A stretch of 64,000 bases of DNA. It comes from Sphingomonas mollis. GTDB taxonomy: Bacteria > Pseudomonadota > Alphaproteobacteria > Sphingomonadales > Sphingomonadaceae. Every line of letters begins with the position of its first letter. The stretch's first letter is position 1. The notes beneath the pieces were generated by a model that saw nothing but the letters and a program-made list of their open reading frames with translations, had not been told where the DNA came from and made no database searches. Where the stretch lies: assembly GCF_016427505.1 (NCBI RefSeq), contig NZ_JAELXS010000006.1, positions 186,001-250,000 on the forward strand, read 5' to 3'. Of this stretch, positions 1-8,720 are shown piece by piece. The position numbers and the translations under genes are program-made.

Positions 1-365
1 ATTGCGTCATGATGTATGCGCAGCGGGGCAGCGGCCGGCGGTCGTCCTATTACAGCGATTACACCTTCGGTTGCTGGACGGAGGAAGGCGAGCTGCTCCC
101 CGTCGGCAAGGCCTATTCGGGCATCACCGACGAGGAATTGCGCCAGCTTGACAAGTTCGTGCGCAATCACACCACCGGCCGGTTCGGGCCGGTGCGCGAG
201 GTGGAGAAGACGCTGGTGCTGGAGATCGCGTTCGATTCGATCCACACCTCCACCCGGCACAAGTCGGGCGTCGCGATGCGCTTTCCCCGCATCGCCCGCA
301 TCCGCCTCGACAAGCCGGCCGCCGAAGCAGACCGGATCGCCACGTTGCAAAACCTGATTACCTGA
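1..365 (+). CDS. ATP-dependent DNA ligase, C-terminal part (5' end outside window)
   Basis: The readable 118+ residues match the end of the OB-fold domain of bacterial ligase-associated ATP-dependent DNA ligases: a YAQRGSG motif, then RSSYYSDYTFG, then GKAYSG, and the closing RHKSGVAMRFPRI segment. The enzyme seals nicked DNA using ATP. The adenylation domain with the KxDG lysine lies upstream of the window and cannot be checked. This ligase type is normally encoded beside an MBL-fold exonuclease, an Lhr-type helicase and the PdeM phosphoesterase; here those partners lie at 12.1, 13.6 and 19.7 kb. The last 8 bp overlap the convergent gene that follows. Family assignment is secure, although only the C-terminus is visible. 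Confidence 0.88.
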   Translation, partial: CVMMYAQRGSGRRSSYYSDYTFGCWTEEGELLPVGKAYSGITDEELRQLDKFVRNHTTGRFGPVREVEKTLVLEIAFDSIHTSTRHKSGVAMRFPRIARIRLDKPAAEADRIATLQNLIT

Positions 366-1332
366 TCGGTTCGACCAGCCCGGCCCAGGGCAGCGCCGGC
401 CCCACCGGCACGATCCCGCACGGGTTCAGATCGCGGTGGCTGGCATAATAATGCGTCTTGATGTGATCCAGATGCACCGTCGCGGCGATGGCGGGGATCG
501 CCAGCATCCGTTCCAGATACGCCTCCAGCGTCGGGTAATCGACGATCCGCCGGATGTTGCACTTGAAATGCCCGACATAGACCGCATCGAACCGCACCAG
601 CGTGGTGAACAGGCGGATGTCCGCCTCCGTCATCTGACCGCCGACCAGCCAGTCCGCACCGGTCAGCCGCTCCTCCAGCCGGTCGAGGGTCGCGAACAGC
701 GGCTCGACCGCCTCTTCATACGCGGCCTGCGTCGTCGCGAAGCCGGCTTTGTATACGGCGTTGTTCACGTGATCGTAGACGTCGGCGTTGATCGCATCGA
801 TCTCGGGCCGCAGCGATGACGGGTAATAATCGCCCTCGGTCGCGCCCAGTTCGTCCCACGCGCCGGTCAGCATGCGGATGATCTCCGACGATTCGTTGCT
901 GACGATCGTGTCGGTTTCACGGTCCCACAGCACCGGCACCGTCACTTTGCCGGTATAGTCGGGCCGCGCGCGGGCATAGAGTTGCCACAGATAGTCCGCG
1001 CCGTGCAGCGGATCGCCGGTGCCGCCATGATCGCGCGCGAAGGTCCAGCCATGGTCCAGCATCACCGGATCGACGACCGACACGCCGATCATGTCCTCCA
1101 GCCCCTTAAGCGCACGAACGATCAGCGTGCGGTGCGCCCATGGACAGGCATAGCTGACATATAGATGATACCGCCCCACCGCCGCCGGTCGCCCCGGCTG
1201 ACCATCCGGCCCCGGCCCGCCGTCGGCGGTCACCCAGTCGCGAAAGCCCGCATCCTGCCGCTTGAAGGCGCCATCCGCCGCGTCTTCCGTCATTTTGCCG
1301 GCGTGCCACGTGCCGTCGATCATCCTGCCCAT
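358..1332 (-). CDS. Glutathionyl-hydroquinone reductase (YqjG/GS-HQR family)
   Basis: 324 residues, the usual length for this Xi-class glutathione transferase family. The thioredoxin-fold N-terminal half contains YACPWAHR with the catalytic cysteine at residue 63, and the all-helical C-terminal half holds the quinone site. The enzyme removes glutathione from glutathionyl-hydroquinones, and sphingomonads use relatives in chlorinated aromatic breakdown. A GGGAG ribosome site sits seven bases before the ATG. It is convergent with the ligase gene (8 bp overlap) and has no obvious partner gene. The substrate is inferred from the family. Confidence 0.9.
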   Translation of the reverse strand: MGRMIDGTWHAGKMTEDAADGAFKRQDAGFRDWVTADGGPGPDGQPGRPAAVGRYHLYVSYACPWAHRTLIVRALKGLEDMIGVSVVDPVMLDHGWTFARDHGGTGDPLHGADYLWQLYARARPDYTGKVTVPVLWDRETDTIVSNESSEIIRMLTGAWDELGATEGDYYPSSLRPEIDAINADVYDHVNNAVYKAGFATTQAAYEEAVEPLFATLDRLEERLTGADWLVGGQMTEADIRLFTTLVRFDAVYVGHFKCNIRRIVDYPTLEAYLERMLAIPAIAATVHLDHIKTHYYASHRDLNPCGIVPVGPALPWAGLVEPIR

Positions 1333-1399
1333 GCGTATCTCCCTTGCCTTGCGGCATACGCGTGAGGGGCGGTCAACGATCCGTGGCGGAAGCCCATGC

Positions 1400-2236
1400 C
1401 TATCGATCGCTCAGACGTATCTCGAACACCGTCGGCCATAATTTGCCCGTGACGAACAGCCGCTTCTTCGCCGCGTCATAGGCGATGCCGTTGGCCACCG
1501 CCTCCGGGTCGGTCGCGGCGATCTCCGCGACCAGTGGGCGCAGGTCGATGATCCGGGTCACGCGGCCGCTCGCCGGATCGATCCGCACCAGAAACGGCTG
1601 GTGCCAGATATTCGCCAGAATCGCGCCATCCACCCATTCCAGCTCGTTGATCTGGTCGAGCGGACGGCCGTTCAGCGTCACCGACACCTGTCGCCGGACC
1701 TTCAGCGTCGCAGGGTCGAGGAAGCGCAGCGTCGCCGTGCCGTCCGACTGGATCAGCGCGCGGCCATCGCCGGTCAGGCCCCAGCCTTCGCTGACATAGC
1801 GCGACTGGCCGTGGCGCTTCAGTGTCTTCGGGTCCCAGCGATGGGCGATACCGTCATGCCAGGTCAGGCTGACCAGTTCGTTCCGCCATGCCGCCAGCCC
1901 CTCGCCGAATTGCGCCGGCGGGATCGTGCCGCGCCGCTCGACCTTGCCATCGGCCAGCCGTACCCGGCGGACATCCGATTGCCCCTCCCGCCCAACGCTC
2001 TCGTACAGCGCGCCATCGTGCCAGATCAGCCCCTCGGTGAAGGCGGTCGCATCATGCGGATATCGCGCCACCACGGTGACGCCCGTCATCGGCACCCGCG
2101 TGGCGGCCGGAGCGGCGGCGGCGGGCCGCGCCTGTGCAAAGGCCATCGACGGCACCAGCATGGCGGCGGCCAGGAAGATAGCCGGTGCGCCGGTACGCAA
2201 GAGCCGACGAGGGGGGGGCGGGGTGCGGAAAGACAT
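1400..2236 (-). CDS. Glutaminyl-peptide cyclotransferase (plant/bacterial type), exported
   Basis: 278 residues with a signal peptide ending near SMAFAQA. The rest is the five-bladed propeller glutamine cyclotransferase family: FTEGL with its conserved Glu, SVGREGQSDVRR, and the NELEWVDG and IWHQPFLVRID segments. It converts N-terminal glutamine to pyroglutamate on exported peptides or proteins, presumably in the periplasm. It lies downstream of the cold-shock gene on the same strand, but a strong terminator-like hairpin separates them, so it probably has its own promoter. The exact start is uncertain, since no clear ribosome site precedes the chosen ATG. Confidence 0.88.
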   Translation of the reverse strand: MSFRTPPPPRRLLRTGAPAIFLAAAMLVPSMAFAQARPAAAAPAATRVPMTGVTVVARYPHDATAFTEGLIWHDGALYESVGREGQSDVRRVRLADGKVERRGTIPPAQFGEGLAAWRNELVSLTWHDGIAHRWDPKTLKRHGQSRYVSEGWGLTGDGRALIQSDGTATLRFLDPATLKVRRQVSVTLNGRPLDQINELEWVDGAILANIWHQPFLVRIDPASGRVTRIIDLRPLVAEIAATDPEAVANGIAYDAAKKRLFVTGKLWPTVFEIRLSDR

Positions 2237-2257
2237 CCGCCATCCGTAAACGCAAAC

Positions 2258-2287
2258 GGCCCGCCGGGCAAAAATGCCGGGCGGGCC
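2258..2287 (-). terminator. Rho-independent-type terminator of the cold-shock gene
   Basis: A 30-bp hairpin: GGCCCGCCCGGC pairs with GCCCGGCGGGCC (one internal mismatch) around an ATTTTT loop. On the minus strand it is followed by GTTTGCGTTT. It lies about 40 bp beyond the stop codon of the cold-shock gene and 20 bp before the next gene. Confidence 0.65.
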
Positions 2288-2328
2288 GCTCGTCAGACGT
2301 CGGTCAGGCTAATCGGCGAAAAGCCGGA

Positions 2329-3192
2329 TCAGCTACCCTGCGCCAGGTTCACTGCCGCGTACTTGCCGCGACGATCGACCTCAATCTCGAACTGCAGGCG
2401 GTCGCCCTCGTTCAGGCTGGCCATGCCAGCACGCTCGACGGCCGAGATGTGCACGAATGCATCGGGCTGGCCATCGTCGCGCTGAATGAAGCCGAAGCCC
2501 TTCATCGCGTTGAAGAACTTGACGGTGCCCGTCGCCTTCTCACCGGTCAGCTGACGCTGCGGTGCGCCGCCGGGCGCGCCGCCGAAGCCACCACGATCGC
2601 CGCCGCCCTGACGGGGCGCACGATCGCCGAAGCCACCCTCGCGGGGTTCGCGCGGCGGTGCACGGTCGGTGACGGCCATCGGCTCGCCATCGATCTTCAG
2701 CTCGGTCGCCGAAATACGGCCACCGCGATCGACGAGCGTGAAGCCCATCGGCTGACCTTCGGCCAGACCGCTGAGGCCGGCCTGCTCGACGGCCGAGATG
2801 TGAACGAACACGTCTTCGCCGCCATCATCACGGACGACGAAACCGAAGCCCTTCTGCGCGTTGAAGAATTTTACGACACCGGTGCCTTCGCCCACGACCT
2901 GGGGGGGCATGCCGCGACCACCGCCGCCGCCACCGCCACCGAAGCCGCCGCCACCGCCGCGGAAGCCACCGCCGCCACCGCCGCCGCCGAAGCCGCCACC
3001 ACCGCCGAAGCGATCGCCGCCGCCGCCGAAGCTGCTGCCACCGCCAAAGCGATCGCCGCCGCCGCCGAAGCTGCTACCGCCGCCGAAACCGCCGCCGCCG
3101 AAGCCGCCGCCATTGTCATCGCCGCCGAAGCTGTCGCGCTTGTCGCGACCACGTCCGCCACGGTTACCGCGGCCGCCTTTATCGAAACCCAT
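2329..3192 (-). CDS. Cold-shock protein with glycine-rich N-terminus and two CSD domains
   Basis: 287 residues from the ATG of MGFDKGGRG. An upstream in-frame ATG at 3243 would add 17 residues unlike the family. Residues about 1-105 are an RGG/FGGG low-complexity stretch. Two CspA-type domains follow, each with the RNP1-like KGFGF motif and VFVHISAVE-type RNP2; a GAPGG-rich linker joins them. The domains should bind single-stranded RNA or DNA and loosen RNA structure. Two-CSD proteins are typical of alphaproteobacteria, but the long glycine/phenylalanine tail resembles RNA-granule proteins. The gene has a long leader (3193 up to about 3300) and its own terminator. Confidence 0.9.
   Translation of the reverse strand: MGFDKGGRGNRGGRGRDKRDSFGGDDNGGGFGGGGFGGGSSFGGGGDRFGGGSSFGGGGDRFGGGGGFGGGGGGGGFRGGGGGFGGGGGGGGRGMPPQVVGEGTGVVKFFNAQKGFGFVVRDDGGEDVFVHISAVEQAGLSGLAEGQPMGFTLVDRGGRISATELKIDGEPMAVTDRAPPREPREGGFGDRAPRQGGGDRGGFGGAPGGAPQRQLTGEKATGTVKFFNAMKGFGFIQRDDGQPDAFVHISAVERAGMASLNEGDRLQFEIEVDRRGKYAAVNLAQGS
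3011..3088. repeat. Two tandem 39-bp coding repeats in the glycine-rich region
   Basis: Positions 3011-3049 and 3050-3088 are near-identical 39-bp units. On the minus strand they encode the 13-residue unit GGGSSFGGGGDRF twice. This is probably a recent duplication that lengthens the low-complexity tail; copy number may vary between strains. Confidence 0.8.
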
Positions 3193-3524
3193 AAGCCCTG
3201 TTCGTCTTCCCGGTTCGCCCGTATGATGCATCCTCAAGAACACGAGCGCCGGACGAAGCTCTCACGATCCTTTGGCGCGAAACCTTCTGCGCCTGATTCG
3301 ATATATAGCGGAACTCTACGGGCGCCGCGAACAAATTCGTCACCTTTATGGCGGGAACACGTACGGAAAACGGCGGAACGTTGCCCGGACGGCACAGAAT
3401 GTGCGCCGATCATTTCCCGCAATCGATCGGCAACGGCCATGGCGGCCATAATGTGGCGGCGACTCGTGCCTTGCCACCGCCGCCGGCCATTGAGCGTTCA
3501 CGCCCCAGCCGCTACGGCGAGCGG
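3193..3524. other. Divergent intergenic region, cold-shock leader
   Basis: 332 bp with no supported gene between the cold-shock gene (leftward) and the RNase D gene (rightward). It is less GC-rich around 3295-3360, where CTATATAT on the minus strand could be a -10 region. That would give the cold-shock transcript a leader of about 100 nt, as is common for cold-inducible csp genes. No clean -35 pairing could be identified, so promoters are not assigned. Confidence 0.4.
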
Positions 3525-4145
3525 ATGAGCGTATATTTCCACGAGGAAGACATTCCCGCCGGCCTGTTCGCGGGCGCCACCAGCATCGCCGTCGATACCG
3601 AGACGATGGGACTCATCACCCCGCGCGACCGGTTGTGCGTGGTCCAGCTGTCCGATGGCGGCGCGGACGAACACCTCGTCCGCTTCGGACCGGGCAGCGA
3701 TTATGCCGCGCCGAACCTGCGCGCGCTGATGGCCGATACCGGGGTGTTGAAGCTCTATCATTTCGGCCGGTTCGATATTGCCGCGATCCGCCATTATCTG
3801 GGCGTCGTCGCGGCGCCCGCCTGGGACACCAAGATCGCGTCGCGGCTGGTGCGCACCTACACCGATCGGCACGGCCTGAAGGAACTGGTCCGCGAACTGC
3901 TGGCGCAGGATCTGTCGAAGGCGCAGCAATCGTCCGACTGGGGCGGCCCCGAACTTTCGGATGCGCAAAAGGAATATGCCGCATCCGACGTCCGGTACCT
4001 CCACCGGCTGAAGGCGGAGCTGGAGCGCCGGCTGACGCGCGAGGGGCGGATGGAACTGGCGCAGGCGTGTTTCGATTTCCTGCCGGTCCGTGCCGAACTC
4101 GATCTGGCCGGGTGGCCGGAACAGGACATCTTCGCCCATGTCTGA
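3525..4145 (+). CDS. RNase D-like 3'-5' exonuclease
   Basis: 206 residues. It has the DEDDy exonuclease set: D24 and E26 in AVDTETMG, D84 in FGRFDIAAI, and Y151/D155 in YAASDVRYL. It lacks the C-terminal HRDC domains of classical RNase D, which is usual for the short alphaproteobacterial form. It trims 3' ends of structured RNA. The ATG at 3525 was chosen because the conserved fold begins there; an upstream ATG at 3348 adds unrelated sequence. Its end overlaps the lptC start by 8 bp, so it is the first gene of the lptC-lptA run. Confidence 0.9.
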   Translation: MSVYFHEEDIPAGLFAGATSIAVDTETMGLITPRDRLCVVQLSDGGADEHLVRFGPGSDYAAPNLRALMADTGVLKLYHFGRFDIAAIRHYLGVVAAPAWDTKIASRLVRTYTDRHGLKELVRELLAQDLSKAQQSSDWGGPELSDAQKEYAASDVRYLHRLKAELERRLTREGRMELAQACFDFLPVRAELDLAGWPEQDIFAHV

Positions 4146-4776
4146 TGTCGCGCGCCGGATGCGGTCGGCGCGGCAGGACTGGGCCGCGCCCGGCAGCCGG
4201 CACGACCGACTGGTCGGCATCGCCCGTGTCGTGCTGCCGATGGGCATCGGCGTGCTCGCCGCGTTCCTCGTCATGGCGCCGCTGACGGCGGCGGGCGACG
4301 TGTCGTTCGTGCTCGACAAGAACAAGGTCGAGGTGGCGCACGAACGCATGAAGATTCAGGCGGCGCGTTACCGGGGTCAGGATACCAAGGGCCAGCCGTT
4401 CGAACTCGACGCCGGTTCCGCGATCCAGCGCAGCTCCGCCGAACCCGTCGTGCAACTGCGCGATCTGCAGGCCGGTATCCAGCTGGCCGATGGACCGGCG
4501 CGGATCGTGGCGGGGCGGGGGCGATATAATATGGACAATGAGCGCGTCACGCTCGACGGGCCGATCGCGGTGCGCGCGGCGGGCGGTTACCGGCTCGATA
4601 CGCGCGACGCGACGCTCGATCTGCAATCGCGCCGGATGCAGAGCACCGGCGCCGTCACCGGCACCGTGCCGCAAGGTGTGTTCAGCGCCGACCGGATGCG
4701 CGCCGATCTGGAAAGCCGTACCGTCACGCTCGACGGCAATGCCCGCTTGCGGTTCGACCCGCGAGGGGCGAAATAG
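4138..4776 (+). CDS. lptC: LPS export protein LptC
   Basis: 212 residues: a short cytoplasmic segment, one membrane helix (about residues 32-52), then a periplasmic LptC/OstA beta-jellyroll rich in short strands such as RYNMDNERVTLDGPI. LptC sits in the inner-membrane LptBFG complex and passes lipopolysaccharide to LptA. The ATG at 4138 overlaps the RNase D stop, giving translational coupling. lptA starts 6 bp after its stop. Assignment rests on the fold pattern plus position before lptA and lptB. Confidence 0.9.
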   Translation: MSDVARRMRSARQDWAAPGSRHDRLVGIARVVLPMGIGVLAAFLVMAPLTAAGDVSFVLDKNKVEVAHERMKIQAARYRGQDTKGQPFELDAGSAIQRSSAEPVVQLRDLQAGIQLADGPARIVAGRGRYNMDNERVTLDGPIAVRAAGGYRLDTRDATLDLQSRRMQSTGAVTGTVPQGVFSADRMRADLESRTVTLDGNARLRFDPRGAK

Positions 4777-4782
4777 CGCCGC

Positions 4783-5337
4783 ATGCGCGTGTCCATCCTC
4801 ATCCTGCCAGTTCTCTTGCCGGCCCTCCTGACGGGGCTCGCCACGACGGCCCCCGCGCAGCAGCGTCACAACACCAACGCGCCGATCGATTTCGGCGCGG
4901 ACCATATCGAGTTGCAGGACCGCGCCAACCGCGCCGTGCTGACCGGTAACGTGTCGGTCAAGCAGGCGGAGATGACGCTGGACGCCACGCGGATGACGGT
5001 CGCCTATACCGGACAGGTGGTCGGCGGCAGTCCGCAGGTATCGCGGCTGGACGCGTCGGGCGGCGTCACCGTCCGCCGGCCGGACCAGATCGCGAAGAGC
5101 CAATATGCGATCTACGATCTGAACAAGCGCCTCATCACCATGCTGGGCGCCGTCAGCCTGACGCAGGGGGGCGGCAACACCGTCAACGGCGGTCGCCTGA
5201 CGATCAACCTGGATACCGGTCGTGCGGTGATCGACGGATCGTCGGTCGCGGGCAGCAGCGGCGCGCCCGCCGGCACGGTGCAGCAGCGCGGCGGCCGGGT
5301 CACCGGCACCTTCTCGGTCCCGCAGCGGAACAACTGA
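4783..5337 (+). CDS. lptA: Periplasmic LPS transport protein LptA
   Basis: 184 residues with a signal peptide of about 26 residues ending TAPAQQ. The mature part is an OstA/LptA jellyroll: PIDFGADHIELQD, then NRAVLTGNVSVKQ, then LDATRMTVAY. LptA forms the bridge carrying LPS across the periplasm. It has a Gly/Arg-rich C-terminal tail. It follows lptC closely, while lptB is 162 bp further on. Confidence 0.93.
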   Translation: MRVSILILPVLLPALLTGLATTAPAQQRHNTNAPIDFGADHIELQDRANRAVLTGNVSVKQAEMTLDATRMTVAYTGQVVGGSPQVSRLDASGGVTVRRPDQIAKSQYAIYDLNKRLITMLGAVSLTQGGGNTVNGGRLTINLDTGRAVIDGSSVAGSSGAPAGTVQQRGGRVTGTFSVPQRNN

Positions 5338-5338
5338 C

Positions 5339-5357
5339 GGGCGGCGGGATGCCGCCC
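5339..5357 (+). terminator. Short GC hairpin after lptA
   Basis: GGGCGGC, loop GGGAT, GCCGCCC, starting one base after the lptA stop. There is no T-run after it, so it may be only a pause or mRNA-end stabiliser. The gap to lptB (5338-5499) otherwise shows no gene. Confidence 0.3.
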
Positions 5358-5499
5358 CCATGCGTCGGTCGCCACGATCGGGGCTTCCCCGCGTCGATGC
5401 GCTGAGGCATAATCGGCCATGCATGTTTCCTGCCAGATCGGTGAAGCAGCCGGCCGACGCTAACCTTCTGGCAATCCTCTGCTGCGAGATGTCGACCCG

Positions 5500-6273
5500 A
5501 TGGACGTGACCACCCTCGAAACCGCGCCGCCGATCGCCGAGCCGCCGGTCGCCCACGGATTGCAGGTCGTGTCGATCGCCAAATCCTATGACAAGCGCAC
5601 CGTGCTGACCGACGTGTCCGTGTCGGTCGGTCGGGGCGAGGTGATCGGTCTGCTCGGCCCGAACGGCGCAGGCAAGACGACGTGCTTCTATTCGGTCATG
5701 GGTCTGGTGAAGCCCGATTCGGGCCGCATCATGCTGGACGGCGAGGATATCACCGGCCTGCCGATGTATCGTCGCGCGATCCTGGGCCTCGGTTATCTGC
5801 CGCAGGAGACCTCGATCTTCCGGGGCCTGTCGATCGAGAAGAACATCCTGACCGTGCTCGAACTGTCGGAGCCCGATCGCGACGCGCGCCAGGCCAAGCT
5901 CGACCGGCTGCTGGAGGAATTCGGGCTGACCCGCCTGCGCGCCGCGCCCGCCATGGCGCTGTCGGGTGGCGAGCGTCGCCGCGCGGAGATCGCCCGTGCG
6001 CTGGCCGCCGATCCGTCGATCATGCTGCTCGACGAGCCGTTCGCGGGCATCGATCCGATCTCGATCGCCGACATCCGCGATCTGGTGAAGGACCTGAAGC
6101 GCCGCGACATCGGCGTGCTCATCACCGACCACAATGTCCGCGAAACGCTCGACATCGTCGATCGCGCCTACATCATCTATGACGGCCGTGTGCTGTTCAC
6201 GGGCAGCCCCGCCGAACTCGTCGCCGACGCCAATGTCCGCCGTCTGTACCTCGGCGAGACCTTTTCGCTTTAG
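5500..6273 (+). CDS. lptB: LPS export ABC transporter ATPase LptB
   Basis: 257 residues, ABC ATPase. Walker A GPNGAGKTT is at residues 53-61, the signature LSGGERRR at 154-161, Walker B MLLDEP at 175-180 and the switch His at 211. LptB powers LPS extraction by LptFG, which are not in this window. An N-terminal extension of about 20 residues rich in Pro/Ala precedes the domain, as in other alphaproteobacteria. rpoN begins 15 bp after its stop, the classic lptB-rpoN pairing. Confidence 0.96.
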   Translation: MDVTTLETAPPIAEPPVAHGLQVVSIAKSYDKRTVLTDVSVSVGRGEVIGLLGPNGAGKTTCFYSVMGLVKPDSGRIMLDGEDITGLPMYRRAILGLGYLPQETSIFRGLSIEKNILTVLELSEPDRDARQAKLDRLLEEFGLTRLRAAPAMALSGGERRRAEIARALAADPSIMLLDEPFAGIDPISIADIRDLVKDLKRRDIGVLITDHNVRETLDIVDRAYIIYDGRVLFTGSPAELVADANVRRLYLGETFSL

Positions 6274-6288
6274 GGTGGCGGGGTAGTC

Positions 6289-7767
6289 ATGAGCCTCGCC
6301 CCCCGCCTCGACCTGCGCCAGTCGCAGTCGCTGGTGATGACGCCGCAGCTGCAACAGGCGATCAAGCTGCTGGCGTTGTCGAACCTGGAGATCGAGGGCT
6401 TCATCGCCGAGGAGGTCGAGCGCAACCCCCTGCTCGAAGCGTCGCAGACCGACGAGGTGGTGAAGCCCGAACGCATCGAGCGCGAAGAGCCGGCCGCCGC
6501 CGACGAACTGCTCGCCGGCACCGCCCCGGCCGAACCGATCGACGTCGATTACGCCACCGAAAGCCATCAGCAGGATTCGATCAGCGACGGCGGCGGCAGT
6601 TTCGATGGCGCGCTATCGGCGGGCGGATCGTCCGGCAGCGGCCAGATGCCGGAGGATGGCCCCGATCTCGATGCTTTCGCCGACACCAGCTATTGCCTCG
6701 CCGACCATCTGCTCGCGCAGGCCGGCACCACGGTATCGGCCATCGATTTCTTCATCGCCCAGCACCTGATCGACCAGATCGACGAGGCCGGGTATCTGAC
6801 CGTCCCGTTGCTCGACATCGCCGGTCGCCTCGGCATTTCCCTCGCGCGGGTAGAGGGCGTGCTGGCGACGATCCAGACCTTCGATCCCACCGGCGTCGGC
6901 GCGCGCGATCTGGCGGAATGCCTGACGTTGCAGGCGAAGGAGGCCGATCGCTACGACCCGTGCATGGCGAAACTGCTCGCCAATCTCGATCTGCTCGCGC
7001 GCGGCGATCTCGGCCGGTTGAAGCGGCTGTGCCACTGCGACGACGAGGACATGGCCGACATGGTCCGCGAGCTGCGCGCCTATGATCCTAAACCCGGCTG
7101 TCGTTATGGCGGCGAGCCAGCGCAGGCCGTGGTCCCCGATCTGTTCGTGCGCGCGACCGGCAGCGGCTGGCTGGTCGAGGTGAACGGCGCCACGCTGCCC
7201 CGCGTCCTCGTCAACCGCCGTTATCATGCCGAACTGAGCCACGGCCCGCAGGACAAGGCGGCCAAGGCGTGGCTGTCCGATTGCCTCGCCAGCGCCAACT
7301 GGCTGGTGAAGGCGCTCGACCAGCGTCAGCGCACGATCGTGAAGGTCGCGACCGAGATCGTGAAGCAGCAACAGGCGTTCTTCCGCCACGGCGTCGCGCA
7401 TCTGAAACCGATGACGCTGCGCCAGATCGCCGATGCGATCGAGATGCACGAATCGACCGTCAGCCGCGTGACGAGCAATAAATATCTCTCCTGCGCACGC
7501 GGCATGTTCGAAATGAAATATTTCTTCACCAGCGCGATCCAGGCCGCCGATGGCGGTGATGCCGTGTCGGCGCAGGCGGTGAAAAGCGCGATCCGGGCGC
7601 TGATCGCGGGGGAGGGCGCGAAGATCCTGTCCGACGACACGCTGGTCGAACTGTTGCAAGCCAAGGGCTTCGACATCGCGCGCCGCACCGTCGCCAAATA
7701 TCGCGAGGCGCTGGGCATCGGCAGCTCGGTGCAGCGCCGCCGGCAGAAGACGCTGGAGGGAGCATGA
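6289..7767 (+). CDS. rpoN: RNA polymerase sigma-54 factor
   Basis: 492 residues. Region I is intact (RQSQSLVMTPQLQQAIKLL then LSNLEIEGFIAEE), an acidic region II linker follows (about residues 60-135), then the core-binding and HTH regions. The RpoN box ARRTVAKYRE lies near residues 464-473 and recognises the -24 element. It directs transcription from -24/-12 promoters and needs an AAA+ activator, of which one is encoded at 25.6-27.0 kb. Its stop overlaps the next ATG by 4 bp (ATGA). No hpf or ptsN follows, unlike many proteobacteria. Confidence 0.96.
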   Translation: MSLAPRLDLRQSQSLVMTPQLQQAIKLLALSNLEIEGFIAEEVERNPLLEASQTDEVVKPERIEREEPAAADELLAGTAPAEPIDVDYATESHQQDSISDGGGSFDGALSAGGSSGSGQMPEDGPDLDAFADTSYCLADHLLAQAGTTVSAIDFFIAQHLIDQIDEAGYLTVPLLDIAGRLGISLARVEGVLATIQTFDPTGVGARDLAECLTLQAKEADRYDPCMAKLLANLDLLARGDLGRLKRLCHCDDEDMADMVRELRAYDPKPGCRYGGEPAQAVVPDLFVRATGSGWLVEVNGATLPRVLVNRRYHAELSHGPQDKAAKAWLSDCLASANWLVKALDQRQRTIVKVATEIVKQQQAFFRHGVAHLKPMTLRQIADAIEMHESTVSRVTSNKYLSCARGMFEMKYFFTSAIQAADGGDAVSAQAVKSAIRALIAGEGAKILSDDTLVELLQAKGFDIARRTVAKYREALGIGSSVQRRRQKTLEGA

Positions 7768-8600
7768 TCCGCGCGTTCCTGTTGGCGCTCGCGCTGCTGT
7801 TGACGCCGGGCATGGCGGTCGCACGCGATCTGCGCGTCATGACCTTCAATGTCCGCCTGCCGATCGCCAGCGACGGCCCGAACGAATGGGCGAACCGGCG
7901 CGATCTGTTCGCCGCCACGGTGGCGAAGGCCGATCCCGACATCATCGGCACGCAGGAACTGTTCCAGCGGCAGGGCGACGACGTCATCCGGCGCCTGCCG
8001 CGCTATGCGTGGTTCGGGCGCGACCGTCGCGGCGGCCATGGCGACGAGCATATGGGCATTCTCTATCGCGTGGATCGCCTGCGCCTGCTCGCCAGCGGCG
8101 ATTTCTGGCTGTCGGATACGCCCGATACGGTGGCCAGCATCACCTGGGGCAACGTCCTGCCGCGGATGGTGACATGGGGCCGGTTTCGGGATCGTGCTGG
8201 CCGCCGCTTCGTGCTGCTGAACACGCATTTCCCCTATCGCGATCAGGACGAGGCGGCGCGGGAGAAGGCCGCGCGTCTGATCGCCGCACGCCTGCCCGCC
8301 ATCGCCGGCACCGATCCGGTGGTGCTGACGGGCGACTTCAACACCACGCCCGACAGCCGCGCTCACGCGACGCTTGCCGCGACGTTGACGGATGTCTGGA
8401 CCGCCGCCCCAGGTCGCACCGGGCCGGCGGAGACGTTCCACGACTTTACCGGCAAGCCGGACCGGCGGATCGACTGGATTTTCGTGCGTGGTTTTACGGT
8501 TCGCGGGGCAACGACGCTGACCGACCATGCGGGCGATCGCTATCCGTCGGATCATTTTCCGGTGGTCGCCGATCTGGGGTGGGCTTCCGCCAAACGCTGA
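7764..8600 (+). CDS. Exported endonuclease/exonuclease/phosphatase-family hydrolase
   Basis: 278 residues with a signal peptide (about residues 1-20, ending AVARD). It shows the EEP (DNase I-like) set: TFNVR, GTQE, NTHFPY, GDFNTTP and closing SDHFPV. Members cleave phosphodiester or phosphate bonds in nucleic acids, lipids or sugars; the true substrate cannot be told. The ATGA overlap suggests coupling to rpoN, though the functions appear unrelated. Its end is followed by a palindromic repeat shared with the convergent S10 gene. Confidence 0.88.
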   Translation: MIRAFLLALALLLTPGMAVARDLRVMTFNVRLPIASDGPNEWANRRDLFAATVAKADPDIIGTQELFQRQGDDVIRRLPRYAWFGRDRRGGHGDEHMGILYRVDRLRLLASGDFWLSDTPDTVASITWGNVLPRMVTWGRFRDRAGRRFVLLNTHFPYRDQDEAAREKAARLIAARLPAIAGTDPVVLTGDFNTTPDSRAHATLAATLTDVWTAAPGRTGPAETFHDFTGKPDRRIDWIFVRGFTVRGATTLTDHAGDRYPSDHFPVVADLGWASAKR

Positions 8601-8620
8601 TCCGTCTTGCGTATAGTTCC

Positions 8621-8710
8621 GGCCGTCATTGCGAGCGGAGCGAAGCAACCCAGGGTTCCGGCCAAGACGCTCTGGGTTGCCGCGTCGCTTCGCTCCTCGC
8701 AATGACGGCC
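8621..8710. repeat. Palindromic repeat, family A copy 1
   Basis: 90-bp imperfect inverted repeat. The outer arms start GGCCGTCATTGCGAG and end with the complement; inner arms carry GGAGCGAAGC/GCTTCGCTCC and ACCCAG/CTGGGT. It sits between the convergent ends at 8600 and 8721. Other copies are at 11369-11446 and 20373-20579. Confidence 0.85.
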
Positions 8711-8720
8711 TCGACAGCCT

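Noticed and set aside
5464..5482. TGGCAATCCTCTGCTGC upstream of lptB as a sigma-54 promoter
   Set aside because: GG and GC elements are spaced 11 or 14 rather than 12 apart (the -24/-12 spacing), so the match is not convincing.
3616..6567. 983-codon open frame on the minus strand across lptC-lptB
   Set aside because: Shadow frame of four recognisable plus-strand genes; no domain seen.
8621..8710. CRISPR-like array from the repeated GTCATTGCGAGCG sequences
   Set aside because: Copies are dispersed single palindromes kilobases apart, not regularly spaced repeats with spacers; no cas genes.
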